DNA from: an uncultured Eggerthellaceae bacterium
GTDB taxonomy: Bacteria > Actinomycetota > Coriobacteriia > Coriobacteriales > Eggerthellaceae
Assembly: GCA_934668515.1 (NCBI GenBank)
Contig: CAKUNS010000017.1
Coordinates: 1 to 39,106 of the forward strand
Length of the DNA stretch: 39,106 nt
Direction: 5' to 3'
Of the stretch, positions 1-13,350 are shown piece by piece. A model generated the notes under the pieces. That model searched no databases. It was not told the DNA's origin and saw nothing but the letters and a program-made list of their open reading frames with translations. The position numbers and the translations under genes were made by a program. The number at the start of each line of letters is the position of its first letter. The stretch's first letter is position 1.

Positions 1-2
1 AT

Positions 3-62
3 GCTGCTGCTAACAAAGGCGACGCCGTCACCGCGTCGCTTGAATCGAAGGAGGCGCGCTGA
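3..62 (+). CDS. 3' end of an upstream gene (partial)
   Basis: An open frame enters from the left edge and ends at TGA 60-62, giving a 19-residue charged tail rich in Ala, Glu and Lys. The A of its stop is the A of the next gene's ATG, so the two are probably translationally coupled. In many Gram-positive bacteria the gene before yacP is rlmB (23S rRNA 2'-O-methyltransferase), so this may be its C-terminus. That identity comes from gene order alone; the tail has no recognisable motif. Confidence 0.5.
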   Translation, partial: AAANKGDAVTASLESKEAR

Positions 63-604
63 TGCCGAAGGATCGCAAGCGCATTTTGATCGTCGACGGC
101 TTCAACGTGTTGCGAAGCGGCAGCCGCTACAAGCACATCGCCGCTCCCACCGCCGACTACGAGGACGATATCCTGAACAGGTCGCGTGAGATGCTTATCA
201 AAGACGTTGCGTATTTCGCGGGCAAAGAGTATCAGGCCACGATCGTGTTCGATGGCGGCGGCAACGAGTATTCCACGGGTGAGACGCAGAAGATCGGCGG
301 CGTGCGCGTGGTGTTCTCGCCGGCTGGCTCGTCTGCCGACAAAGTCATCGAGAAGCTTGCTCACGATGCGCGCCAGCGCAAGATCGAGACGCTCGTCGTC
401 ACATCCGACGCCACCATTCAAGACACCGTGTTCGGTTTCGGCGTGGATCGCATGAGCGCCGAGGGCTTCAGCCGTGAAATGGCGGGATACTACGAAGAGA
501 TCCATCTTGACGAAACGCCGAAGGTCGCCGAGAAGCGCACGGTTGCCGGGCGCATCGACGCGGGCACGCTTGCCAAGCTCAAAGCGCTGCGCGACGGCAT
601 GTAG
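62..604 (+). CDS. NYN-domain endoribonuclease, YacP/Rae1-like
   Basis: The 180-residue protein matches the single-domain YacP (NYN/PIN-like) family in length and motifs. An acidic nuclease signature lies near residues 8-17 (LIVDGFNVLR), a second acidic patch follows at VFDGGGNE (about 62-69), and TSDATIQDTVFG (about 120-131) supplies further acidic and Thr residues. B. subtilis Rae1 (YacP) cuts mRNA in the ribosomal A site; a similar cytoplasmic role is inferred. GGAGG (50-54) precedes the ATG, which overlaps the upstream stop. The family assignment is firm; the exact cleavage role is not shown here. Confidence 0.85.
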   Translation: MPKDRKRILIVDGFNVLRSGSRYKHIAAPTADYEDDILNRSREMLIKDVAYFAGKEYQATIVFDGGGNEYSTGETQKIGGVRVVFSPAGSSADKVIEKLAHDARQRKIETLVVTSDATIQDTVFGFGVDRMSAEGFSREMAGYYEEIHLDETPKVAEKRTVAGRIDAGTLAKLKALRDGM

Positions 605-645
605 AAGCTGGTTCGAAGGGACGCGATCACACGTTCCCGTAATTG

Positions 646-663
646 GGCAGCGTCAACGCTGCC
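646..663 (+). other. Short hairpin in the leader of the serine dehydratase gene
   Basis: GGCAGCG and CGCTGCC pair perfectly around a TCAA tetraloop in the 87-base gap before the serine dehydratase gene. No T-run follows, so it is not a standard intrinsic terminator. It could be a leader structure or mRNA stabiliser. No function can be assigned from sequence alone. Confidence 0.35.
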
Positions 664-691
664 GCTGTAGGTCGTTCGAGGGGAGGGCACC

Positions 692-2329
692 TTGGTTTCT
701 TTGGGATTGAGGGACGTTGTCGGGCCGGTGATGGTCGGGCCGTCAAGCTCGCATACGGCTGGCGCTTTGCGCATCGCGTACATGGCTCGCAGGCTTGCCG
801 CCGCTCGTCCCGTGCGCGTTGAGTTCCGTCTTTTGGGAAGCTTCGCCCACACGCTCGTCGGCCACGGTACCGATAAGGCGCTGGTTGCGGGCATGCTCGG
901 TTTCGCACCGGATGATCTGCGCATCCGCGATTCTTTTGCTTATGCCGAAGGCGCAGGTCTTTCATTCACTTTCACGCCGCTTCCCGATGATGACGGATTC
1001 GAACATCCCAACACCATCGACGTCATCCTTGATGACGAGGACGGCGGCCATATGGAGGTGCGCGGTGAGAGCATCGGCGGTGGCGCCGCTGTCATCAAGC
1101 GCATCGACGGCGTGGACGTATTCATCACGGGCGACATTCCCAGCGTCGTCGTGCATCAAAGCGACAAGCCGGGTGTGTTGGCGCATATCGCCGCGCGCTT
1201 GAGCGAGCACGGCGTGAACATTGCCACCGCGCGCCTGTATCGCGAGCAGCGCGGCGATGCGGCATGGACCATCCTGGAAACCGACCAAGAGGTGGCGGGT
1301 GAGGTTCGCCAGGCCATTATGTCAAGCCCCCTTGTCCACGACGTTCGCATCATGGGCGCCGTCGGTTTCTCTGGGCCGTCGGGGAACGCGGTTTCCGCCG
1401 AGGCGCAGCAGCAAGCGCTCGAGCGTTTCAAGTCCGTCGATTTCGCTACGGGCAAGTCGCTTTTACGCCGCTGCGATGAAGGCGGCATCTCCATTTCCGA
1501 GGCATTTTTACGCCGTGAGGCGGCGCTTACGGAAAGCCGCGGCTTCCAAGACGCCTCTGCCGACTATTTGCATCGTGTCCTTGAAGTCATGCGTGAATCG
1601 GCGTTCGGCCCCCTGGGCGTTCAGCGTCCTTCCATTGGCGGGCTTTTGGGCGGCGAGGCTGCACGTATGGCGGCGCTTCGAGGCTCCGCTCACGATATAT
1701 GCGGTGAACCTGTTGCCAGCGCGGCGACGTATTCCATGGCGGTGCTCGAGACGAATGCCTCGATGGGTCGCATCGTTGCCGCACCCACGGCCGGCTCGGC
1801 GGGCGTCATTCCTGGCGTGCTGCTGGCGCTTCAGAAGGTGAAGGGCTATGACGACGTGCAGATCGAGCGGGCTTTGGCCTGCGCTGCGGCCGTTGGCTAC
1901 CTCATCACGTGCAACGCCACGGTTTCGGGGGCCGAAGGTGGATGCCAGGCTGAGATCGGTTCGGCTGCCGCTATGGCCGCAGCCGCCGCGGTCGAGCTTG
2001 AGGGCGGATCGCCGCGTCAGTGCCTGAACGCCGCCGGCAATGCGCTCACGAACATGATGGGTCTGGTCTGCGACCCGGTGGCGGGCCTTGTCGAGGTGCC
2101 GTGTCAGAAAAGGAACGCGTCGGGCGCCGCCACGGCGCTGGTCAGCGCCCAGATCGCGCTGACGGGCATCGGCAACCTGGTGGGTTTCGACCAAACCGTC
2201 GAGGCCATGTTCAAAGTGGGTCGCTCGCTTCCCTTCGAGCTGCGCGAAAGCGCTCTGGGCGGTTTGGCAGCGACGCCCGATGCCTGCGCATGGTGCGAAT
2301 CTCATTTGCGCCCGGCTTGCAGCAACTGA
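692..2329 (+). CDS. sdaA: L-serine dehydratase, iron-sulfur, single chain (beta-ACT-alpha)
   Basis: This enzyme deaminates L-serine to pyruvate and ammonia in the cytoplasm. The 545-residue chain contains the beta domain with the PSSSHTAG motif near residue 16, an ACT domain at about 150-220, and the catalytic alpha domain. Cysteines in GGCQ, GLVCD and EVPCQ are spaced 42 and 11 residues apart, the same spacing as the cluster ligands described for the Legionella enzyme. The chain ends ...RPACSN, so a Cys near the C-terminus could act as a tail ligand, as in that enzyme (inference). The start is TTG at 692 behind a GAGGGGAGGG ribosome site. One-chain enzymes with an internal ACT domain are of the Legionella/E. 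coli type rather than the two-subunit Bacillus type. Confidence 0.93.
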   Translation: MVSLGLRDVVGPVMVGPSSSHTAGALRIAYMARRLAAARPVRVEFRLLGSFAHTLVGHGTDKALVAGMLGFAPDDLRIRDSFAYAEGAGLSFTFTPLPDDDGFEHPNTIDVILDDEDGGHMEVRGESIGGGAAVIKRIDGVDVFITGDIPSVVVHQSDKPGVLAHIAARLSEHGVNIATARLYREQRGDAAWTILETDQEVAGEVRQAIMSSPLVHDVRIMGAVGFSGPSGNAVSAEAQQQALERFKSVDFATGKSLLRRCDEGGISISEAFLRREAALTESRGFQDASADYLHRVLEVMRESAFGPLGVQRPSIGGLLGGEAARMAALRGSAHDICGEPVASAATYSMAVLETNASMGRIVAAPTAGSAGVIPGVLLALQKVKGYDDVQIERALACAAAVGYLITCNATVSGAEGGCQAEIGSAAAMAAAAAVELEGGSPRQCLNAAGNALTNMMGLVCDPVAGLVEVPCQKRNASGAATALVSAQIALTGIGNLVGFDQTVEAMFKVGRSLPFELRESALGGLAATPDACAWCESHLRPACSN

Positions 2330-2535
2330 CCCAAGGCGTTGGGGAGGGGTGCTTTCTGCGGCTTCCCCGTTGCTCGGATAAAGCTTCGCAAGAGGTTTGC
2401 AGCGTCGTTTGAAGCGCGTGTGGATTCGGCTTGCATGATGTCGAGAATACGGGTCATCAAACCGAATCCACAGTTTGAAATCCCTGATGAAAGCTGGAAA
2501 GAACAGCGAAACCACACAGTTGCTGAAAAATTTTC

Positions 2536-2562
2536 TTGACCCTCCTTGTATCCCGTTATAGT
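2536..2562 (+). promoter_or_regulatory. Putative rpoBC promoter
   Basis: TTGACC (2536-2541) and TATAGT (2557-2562) form a sigma70-type pair with a short 15-bp spacer, about 60 bases upstream of the rpoB start. The surrounding gap (2330-2619, 290 bases) holds no convincing gene, and this is the only strong promoter-like pair seen in it. The short spacer keeps confidence moderate. Confidence 0.55.
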
Positions 2563-2619
2563 CTATTTGATTGTGACTTTTTGCAGAATCACGGGTGTTC
2601 ACTAAGGAGGAAAAGCCTC

Positions 2620-5600
2620 GTGGCTAAAGGACAAAATCCCACTTCCACCAGCCGTTACAGGACGCGCCGCAGCTTCGCGAAAATTCCGGACGTAATGGAT
2701 GTTCCCAACCTGATCGCCGTTCAGACGGAGAACTTCGAATGGTTCAAGACCGAAGGTCTTGATCAGGCATTCGCGAGCATCAGCCCTATCGAGAACTCGA
2801 CCAAGGACATGGTCGTCGAGTTCGGCAAGCATTCGTTCGGTGACCCGAAGTACACGGTCGATGAGTGCAAAGAGAAGGACGTCTCGTATCAGGCCCCGCT
2901 CTTCGTCGAGATCCGTTTCATCAACAAGGAAACGGGCGAGATCAAGGAGCAAGAGGTCTTTATGGGCGACTTCCCGCTCATGACCCCGCGCGGCACCTTC
3001 ATCATCAACGGCACCGAGCGCGTCGTCGTTTCCCAGCTGGTTCGTTCTCCTGGCGTTTACTTCTCCACCGAGGTCGACAAGACTTCGCCGAAGACCATCT
3101 ACAACGCCAAGGTCATCCCCAGCCGTGGTGCATGGCTCGAGTTCGAAACCGACAAGCGCGACGTCCTCCACGTGCGCATCGACCGTCGTCGTAAGCAGCC
3201 GGCAACCCTGCTGGTCCGCGCCCTCGGTCTTGCCGAGACCCGCGAGGAGATCATCGAGCTTCTGGGCTCTTCCGAGATGATCCTGCGCACGCTCGATCGC
3301 GACCCCGCAACCACTCGCGAGGAGTCCCTCATCGAGCTGTACAAGCGTTTCCGTCCGGGCGAGCCGCCCACGCTCGACTCTGCACGCACGCTTCTCGACG
3401 GCCTGTTCTTCAACCCGCAGCGCTACGACCTTGCTGCTGTCGGGCGTTACAAGATCAATAAGAAGCTTCAGCTCGACCCCGAGAACGATGCCTCCACGCT
3501 TACCGAAGAGGACATCGTCAAGACGATGAAGTACATCATCGCCTTGCACGAGGGCCAGGAGGGCTTCTCCGTCGACGACATCGACCATTTCGGCAACCGC
3601 CGCATCCGCACGGTCGGCGAGCTGATCCAGAACCAGTTCCGCATCGGTTTGTCGCGCATGGAGCGCGTCGTCCGCGAGCGCATGAGCATGCAGGAGCCTG
3701 ACGAGATCACCCCGCAGTCGCTGGTGAACATCCGTCCTATCGTCGCCTCCATCAAGGAGTTCTTCGGTTCTTCGCAGCTGTCCCAGTTCATGGACCAGTC
3801 CAACCCTGCTGCAGGCATCACGCACAAGCGTCGTCTGTCCGCACTGGGCCCGGGCGGCCTGTCGCGCGAGCGCGCAGGCTTCGAAGTCCGCGACGTTCAC
3901 AATTCGCATTACGGCCGTATGTGCCCCATCGAGACGCCTGAAGGCCCGAACATCGGCCTTATCGGCTCGCTGGCTACGTATGCCCGTGTCAACCGCTTCG
4001 GTTTCATCGAGACCCCGTACCGTCGCGTCGTCGATGGCAAGGTCACCGACGAGGTCGATTACCTGACTGCTGACGAGGAAGAAAACTACGTCATCGCCCA
4101 GGCAAACGAGACCTTCGATCCCGAAACCCGCGTTTTCGGCCGCTTTGACGAGAACGGCACCTTCCATAAGTCCGAGCGCATCCTTTGCCGTACCAAGGAC
4201 GCTTCCGGCATGTTCGGCGAACCCGACGAGATCGCGCCCGAGAACGTTCAGTACATGGACGTTTCCCCGCGTCAGATGACCTCCGTCGCAACCTCGCTCA
4301 TCCCGTTCCTCGAGCACGACGACGCAAACCGCGCGCTCATGGGTTCGAACATGCAGCGTCAGGCTGTGCCGCTGCTCAAGCCGCATGCTCCTTATGTCGG
4401 CACTGGCATCGAGCACCGCATCGCCGTTGACTCCGGCGAGATGCTGGTCGCCCAGAACGCAGGCGTCGTCGACTACGTCGATGGCCAGACTATCATCGTC
4501 CTGAACAACGACGGCGAGTACGACGAGTACCTGGTCCCCAAGTTCCAGCGCTCCAATCAGTCCGGCTGCATCAACCACCGCCCGATCGTCCGCAAGGGCG
4601 ACGAGGTCCAGGCTGGCGATGTGCTGGCTGACGGCCCGTCCTGCGACGGCGGCGAGCTTGCACTCGGTCAGAACCTGCTCATTGCATACATGCCGTGGGA
4701 AGGCTACAACTACGAGGACGCTATCATCGTCTCCGAGCGCGTCGTCTCTGAGGACCTGCTCACGTCCATCCATATCTCCGAGTACGAGATCGATGCCCGC
4801 GACACCAAGCTCGGCCCCGAGGAAATCACCCGCGAGATCCCGAACATCTCCGACGACATGATCTCCGACCTCGATGCTGACGGCATCATCCGCATCGGCG
4901 CCGAAGTTGGCCCTGGCGACGTTCTGGTCGGCAAGGTCACCCCGAAGGGCGAGACCGAGCTCACCGCCGAGGAGCGCCTGCTGCGCGCCATCTTCGGCGA
5001 GAAGGCCCGCGAGGTCCGCGACACCTCTCTGAAGGTGCCCCACGGCTCCGGCGGCCGCGTCATCGGCATCAGCCGCTTCACCCGCGAGGCCGGCGACGAG
5101 CTGGCTCCCGGCGTGAACGAGCTTGTCCGCATCTACATTGCTCAGAAGCGTAAGGTCCAGCCCGGCGACAAACTTTCCGGTCGTCACGGCAACAAGGGCG
5201 TTATCTCCCGCGTGCTTCCCGTCGAGGACATGCCTTACATGGCCGACGGCACGCCGATCGACGTCATCCTGAACCCCCTGGGCGTTCCTTCTCGTATGAA
5301 CGTCGGCCAGCTCCTTGAGAACCACCTTGGCTGGGCAGCCATGTGGGGTTGGTCGGACGACGAGAAGACCGATGAGGCAGTAGAGGGCCCGTTCTTCGTT
5401 TCCACCCCGGTCTTCGACGGTGCTAACGAGGAAGAGATCCAGACCGCCATCGTCAACTCGAACCGCAACCTTATCAACCTGAACCACGAGAAGTACGGCG
5501 ACCTTGCTCGCGACGAGTTCGTGCCGCAGGTCACCCCCGAAGGCAAGACGTGGCTCTACGACGGCCGCACGGGCGAGAAGTTCCGCGAGCCCATCACCGT

Positions 5601-6150
5601 CGGCACCACCTACATGCTTAAGCTGGGTCACATGGTTGACGACAAGATCCATGCCCGTTCGACCGGCCCTTACAGCCTTATCACGCAACAGCCTCTGGGC
5701 GGCAAAGCTCAGTTCGGCGGCCAGCGTTTCGGCGAGATGGAAGTTTGGGCGTTGTATGCATACGGCGCATCGAACGTCCTGCAGGAGATCCTCACCGTCA
5801 AGTCCGACGACACCTCGGGTCGCGTCAAGTCGTACGAGGCCATCGTCAAGGGCGAGAACATCCCTGCCGCTGAAGTCCCCGAGAGCTTCAAGGTTCTTAT
5901 CAAGGAAATGCGTTCCTTGTGCCTGAACGTCGAGCTCGAGGGTCACGACCTGCAACCCATTACGGTGTCCGAGGATGCCGAAGACGAAGACCAGGCGCTT
6001 TACGGCGCACTTGCAGCCGATGCCAAGAAGACCGAGGAAGACGACGCGTCTGCCCTGGACAGCATCGCTGCGGAACTGGGAGATTTGATGAGTGACCTGG
6101 AATCTGAAGATTCTAACGATTTGATCGGCAACGAAGGGGAGGAGCGCTAA
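2620..6150 (+). CDS. rpoB: RNA polymerase beta subunit
   Basis: Catalytic core subunit of RNA polymerase. The start is taken at GTG 2620, ten bases after a perfect AAGGAGG (2604-2610). An in-frame extension back to 2536 would run through the promoter and is unlikely. The 1176-residue chain has the rifampicin-binding region near residues 385-407 and the highly conserved block starting RPIVRKGDEVQAGDVLADGP. Relative to E. coli, the rifampicin region reads N518 to Ser and L521-S522 to Ala-Ala, while Q513, D516, H526 and S531 equivalents are kept. The C-terminal 50 residues are acidic and low-complexity. rpoC starts directly after the stop codon, so the two genes form an operon. Confidence 0.99.
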   Translation: MAKGQNPTSTSRYRTRRSFAKIPDVMDVPNLIAVQTENFEWFKTEGLDQAFASISPIENSTKDMVVEFGKHSFGDPKYTVDECKEKDVSYQAPLFVEIRFINKETGEIKEQEVFMGDFPLMTPRGTFIINGTERVVVSQLVRSPGVYFSTEVDKTSPKTIYNAKVIPSRGAWLEFETDKRDVLHVRIDRRRKQPATLLVRALGLAETREEIIELLGSSEMILRTLDRDPATTREESLIELYKRFRPGEPPTLDSARTLLDGLFFNPQRYDLAAVGRYKINKKLQLDPENDASTLTEEDIVKTMKYIIALHEGQEGFSVDDIDHFGNRRIRTVGELIQNQFRIGLSRMERVVRERMSMQEPDEITPQSLVNIRPIVASIKEFFGSSQLSQFMDQSNPAAGITHKRRLSALGPGGLSRERAGFEVRDVHNSHYGRMCPIETPEGPNIGLIGSLATYARVNRFGFIETPYRRVVDGKVTDEVDYLTADEEENYVIAQANETFDPETRVFGRFDENGTFHKSERILCRTKDASGMFGEPDEIAPENVQYMDVSPRQMTSVATSLIPFLEHDDANRALMGSNMQRQAVPLLKPHAPYVGTGIEHRIAVDSGEMLVAQNAGVVDYVDGQTIIVLNNDGEYDEYLVPKFQRSNQSGCINHRPIVRKGDEVQAGDVLADGPSCDGGELALGQNLLIAYMPWEGYNYEDAIIVSERVVSEDLLTSIHISEYEIDARDTKLGPEEITREIPNISDDMISDLDADGIIRIGAEVGPGDVLVGKVTPKGETELTAEERLLRAIFGEKAREVRDTSLKVPHGSGGRVIGISRFTREAGDELAPGVNELVRIYIAQKRKVQPGDKLSGRHGNKGVISRVLPVEDMPYMADGTPIDVILNPLGVPSRMNVGQLLENHLGWAAMWGWSDDEKTDEAVEGPFFVSTPVFDGANEEEIQTAIVNSNRNLINLNHEKYGDLARDEFVPQVTPEGKTWLYDGRTGEKFREPITVGTTYMLKLGHMVDDKIHARSTGPYSLITQQPLGGKAQFGGQRFGEMEVWALYAYGASNVLQEILTVKSDDTSGRVKSYEAIVKGENIPAAEVPESFKVLIKEMRSLCLNVELEGHDLQPITVSEDAEDEDQALYGALAADAKKTEEDDASALDSIAAELGDLMSDLESEDSNDLIGNEGEER

Positions 6151-10566
<4,416 letters not shown>

Positions 10567-10597
10567 CGCCCAGGCATAGATTCATCTATGTGATTCA

Positions 10598-10638
10598 AAG
10601 GCTGTCGATTAGCGAAAACTGGTCGGCAGCCTTCTTTT
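10598..10638 (+). terminator. Intrinsic terminator after rpoBC
   Basis: AAGGCTGTCGA pairs with TCGGCAGCCTT (11 bp, one G-U) around a 19-base loop, followed by CTTTT. It lies about 30 bases after the rpoC stop. Confidence 0.9.
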
Positions 10639-10747
10639 ATGTCGGAGCAAGACCCTGATGGTAGTAAAATCAAAGGGTTATGATTCCGATTCAAGGGCGC
10701 CCGCATTGGCGTTCCTTTGCATGCAACCGCAAGGAAGGGTGACGGAT

Positions 10748-12106
10748 ATGGCAAGGCTTTTCGGAACCGATGGCGTGCGCGGTGTCGCGAACACCGAGCT
10801 CACCTGCGAGATCGCATATCGTCTCGGCCAGGCGGCCGTTAAATTCATGGGCAAGAACATCATCATCGGCAAGGACACGCGTCTTTCGGGTGACATGCTC
10901 GAGAGCGCGGCTGCCGCGGGCATCATGAGCGCAGGAGGCACGGCACTGCTGGCAGGTATCATCCCCACTCCTGGCGTGGCCCTGCTGGTTCGCCACCTTC
11001 ACGCCGCTGGCGGTATCGTCATCTCTGCATCTCACAATCCGCCTGAGTACAACGGCATCAAGCTTTTCGATTCCGAGGGATTCAAACTTCCCGATGCGGT
11101 CGAGGATGAGATCGAGGCGTTCGTTCGCCAGGGCGGCTTGGAGGGTCTTGCCGCGCAGGGCGAAGAAGCGAACGCCATGCTTCCCGGCGATCAGGTTGGC
11201 GTTGCCATTCCCGTCGACGAGGCTGTCGACATTTATATCGACCACGCGGTGTCCAGCGTGCGCGCCCAGGGCATCGACTTCAAGGGGCTGCATATCGCGC
11301 TTGATGCCGGTCATGGCGCTTCCTCGCTTACCAGCGCTCGCGCTTTCGAGGAACTTGGCGCGAAGGTTACCGTCATCAACGACGATTTCAATGGCGTCGA
11401 TATCAACGTCAAGTGCGGCTCTACCAATCTCGAGCCTCTTCATAAGCTCATGGAGGAGTCCGGTGCCGACGTCGGCGTGGCTCACGACGGCGACGCCGAT
11501 CGCGTCATGCTTGTCGCCAAGGACGGCACCGAGATCGATGGCGACATCATCGAGGCCGTATGCGCGCTTGATATGCGCGATCGCGGCATTCTTTCCAACG
11601 ACACCGTTGTTTCGACGGTTATGTGCAATCTCGGCTTTGTGAAGGCCATGGAGGCTCACGGCATCAAGGTCATCCAGACCAAGGTTGGCGACCGTTACGT
11701 GCTCGAGGAGATGCGCGCCAACGGGTACAGCATCGGCGGCGAGCAGTCGGGCCATATGATCCTGCTCGAGCATAACTCCACGGGCGATGGCTTGATGACC
11801 GCTTGCCAGTTCCTTGCCGCTGTCGTTCGTTCGGGCAAGACCGTCGATCAGGCTGCGCAGGTGATGGCTCATTATCCTCAGACGCTCATCAACGTTCACG
11901 TAAGGGACAAGCATGCCCTTGAGGGCAACGCTGAGATCGCCGCTGCTGTTGCAGCCGCTGAGGCGGATCTTGCCGGCAATGGTCGTGTTCTTATCCGTCC
12001 TTCCGGCACCGAGCCTGTCGTTCGTGTGATGGTCGAGGCTTCCGACGCTGCGGCAGCCGAAAACGCCGCCAAGGCAATCGCCGAGGTTGTCGAGCGCGTT
12101 CTGTAA
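10748..12106 (+). CDS. glmM: Phosphoglucosamine mutase
   Basis: Converts glucosamine-6-phosphate to glucosamine-1-phosphate for UDP-GlcNAc and cell-wall synthesis in the cytoplasm. The 452-residue protein begins MARLFGTDGVRG, the classic GlmM N-terminus. SASHNP carries the phospho-accepting Ser95. A DGDADR metal loop, a GGEQSGH sugar-binding loop and a C-terminal RPSGTEP phosphate loop follow in the normal order. ATG 10748 is preceded by AAGGAAGGG; an in-frame ATG at 10658 would add 30 residues before the conserved start and is rejected. Bounded by terminators on both sides, it is probably monocistronic. Confidence 0.97.
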   Translation: MARLFGTDGVRGVANTELTCEIAYRLGQAAVKFMGKNIIIGKDTRLSGDMLESAAAAGIMSAGGTALLAGIIPTPGVALLVRHLHAAGGIVISASHNPPEYNGIKLFDSEGFKLPDAVEDEIEAFVRQGGLEGLAAQGEEANAMLPGDQVGVAIPVDEAVDIYIDHAVSSVRAQGIDFKGLHIALDAGHGASSLTSARAFEELGAKVTVINDDFNGVDINVKCGSTNLEPLHKLMEESGADVGVAHDGDADRVMLVAKDGTEIDGDIIEAVCALDMRDRGILSNDTVVSTVMCNLGFVKAMEAHGIKVIQTKVGDRYVLEEMRANGYSIGGEQSGHMILLEHNSTGDGLMTACQFLAAVVRSGKTVDQAAQVMAHYPQTLINVHVRDKHALEGNAEIAAAVAAAEADLAGNGRVLIRPSGTEPVVRVMVEASDAAAAENAAKAIAEVVERVL

Positions 12107-12134
12107 CGTCGCGTCGTTGCGTCCTTACCAAGTT

Positions 12135-12173
12135 CGAGCCAGTGCTTTCGGGTGCTGGCTCGTTTCTTTTTTT
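12135..12173 (+). terminator. Intrinsic terminator after glmM
   Basis: CGAGCCAG/CTGGCTCG forms a perfect 8-bp stem followed by TTTCTTTTTTT, 30 bases after the glmM stop. Confidence 0.92.
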
Positions 12174-12213
12174 GCCGAGCATTTTAGGGTGAGAATGAAT
12201 GCCGCTGAAACCA

Positions 12214-12245
12214 AACGACGCCCCGGATTTCTCCAGGGCGTCGTT
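12214..12245 (-). terminator. Likely terminator of the reverse-strand lipoprotein gene
   Basis: AACGACGCCC and GGGCGTCGTT form a perfect 10-bp stem about 50 bases beyond the lipoprotein stop. On the reverse strand it is followed by TTTGGTTTC, an interrupted T-tract, so termination may be partial. Confidence 0.7.
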
Positions 12246-12296
12246 GCTGTGCCGATCGGCTGTTTCAGCTGTGCATTGTGCTTGCTTCGGCTTGCG

Positions 12297-13109
12297 TTAC
12301 TCCAGCGTCAGGGGGAAGGTGAGGATCGTGTCCAGGGTGTCGCTGTCACAAATTTCCAGTTCGCCCTTGACGTTCACCAGTTCGCTGAGATCTTTGACCT
12401 TGTCAGTCGAGAAACTGACGAAAGTCTCGGCGTAGGCGCCAGGCTGAACCGTCTCGTAGTAGAAGGGCTCGCACATCTTGCCGTTGACAACCCACGTGCC
12501 ATAGACGGTGGTGATATCGAAGCTGGCGTCGCTCTTGTTCTCAACCTTGATGGTATAACCGCAGCTGTCGATCCAGTCCTTCTTCTTGTCGATAACGGTG
12601 ACCTTGGCGATCTCGTTGTCCAGGACAACCTTGTCGATGGAGATCACTTCTTGGTCGGCGGTGGCGCTGGTGCCGGAATCTCCGCTGGCGCTACCGAAAT
12701 CAACAGCCTTGATTTCCTTGGGCTCGTCGGAAACCTTCTTGAATTTCATGACGTCGCCCTCAACGTCGATAGAGAGCACGCCGTCCTTCAGGGTGCAGGT
12801 GATCTCGTCGCCTTCGGCTTTCAGAACGACCTTGTCGGCGGAGGTTGCTTTCCAGGTGCCGTCAATGGTCTCGCCGAACATGCCAAGCTTGAAGGAATCG
12901 TCGTTCTGGAATACCAGTTCGACGTTCAGACCGAATGCCTTCATCATATCGATGTCATCCTGGCTGGTGCCGGTGATCTCGGTGACTTCCCAGGTGCCGA
13001 CGACGGCCTTCTTCCACTCGGCGCTCTTATCGCCGCCGCAGCCGACCAGAGCCAAGCAAAGAGTTGCCACGCATGCTATGGCGGCGAATATCTTCAACTT
13101 TGATTTCAT
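12297..13109 (-). CDS. Secreted lipoprotein with lipocalin-like and Ig-like regions
   Basis: A 270-residue lipoprotein of unknown function. It has a basic N-terminus, a hydrophobic segment and the lipobox LVGC with Cys24 as the lipidation site, so it should be anchored on the outer face of the membrane. Residues about 30-125 contain VGTWEV and DGTW repeats typical of lipocalin-like beta-barrel domains. A Ser/Thr/Ala linker (about 133-145) leads to a beta-rich second region (about 146-270) resembling DUF4352/FxLYD-type Ig folds. The start is the ATG at 13109, behind AAGGAAG; an earlier in-frame Met adds nine residues without a ribosome site. Substrate is unknown. Confidence 0.8.
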   Translation of the reverse strand: MKSKLKIFAAIACVATLCLALVGCGGDKSAEWKKAVVGTWEVTEITGTSQDDIDMMKAFGLNVELVFQNDDSFKLGMFGETIDGTWKATSADKVVLKAEGDEITCTLKDGVLSIDVEGDVMKFKKVSDEPKEIKAVDFGSASGDSGTSATADQEVISIDKVVLDNEIAKVTVIDKKKDWIDSCGYTIKVENKSDASFDITTVYGTWVVNGKMCEPFYYETVQPGAYAETFVSFSTDKVKDLSELVNVKGELEICDSDTLDTILTFPLTLE

Positions 13110-13282
13110 AGTGCACTTCCTTTCCCCGTAGTCCATATCGCTCTTTACCGTTGAGCTATTTGCTAACCCAATGATGCCGAAAACACGGGAGAGGAGGAAC
13201 AGCCACGTGGCTCAGAGCAGTGGCACGATTGGCACCGTGCGTCCTGTTTTTCGGGGGAACGATCGAAACGGATAGGTTTCGC

Positions 13283-13324
13283 ATAATAAAACGCCTCGTC
13301 TCCCAAATACGGGAAACGAGGCGT
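13283..13324 (-). terminator. Intrinsic terminator after ppk1
   Basis: ACGCCTCGT/ACGAGGCGT (9 bp, extended by CCC/GGG past a mismatch) is followed on the reverse strand by TTTTATTAT. It sits about 25 bases past the ppk1 stop. Confidence 0.88.
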
Positions 13325-13350
13325 GCGGTAACCGTTCGGCGCTTGTCGGG

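Noticed and set aside
10691..11914. A 407-codon reverse-strand frame opposite glmM
   Set aside because: Antisense shadow; glmM is certain.
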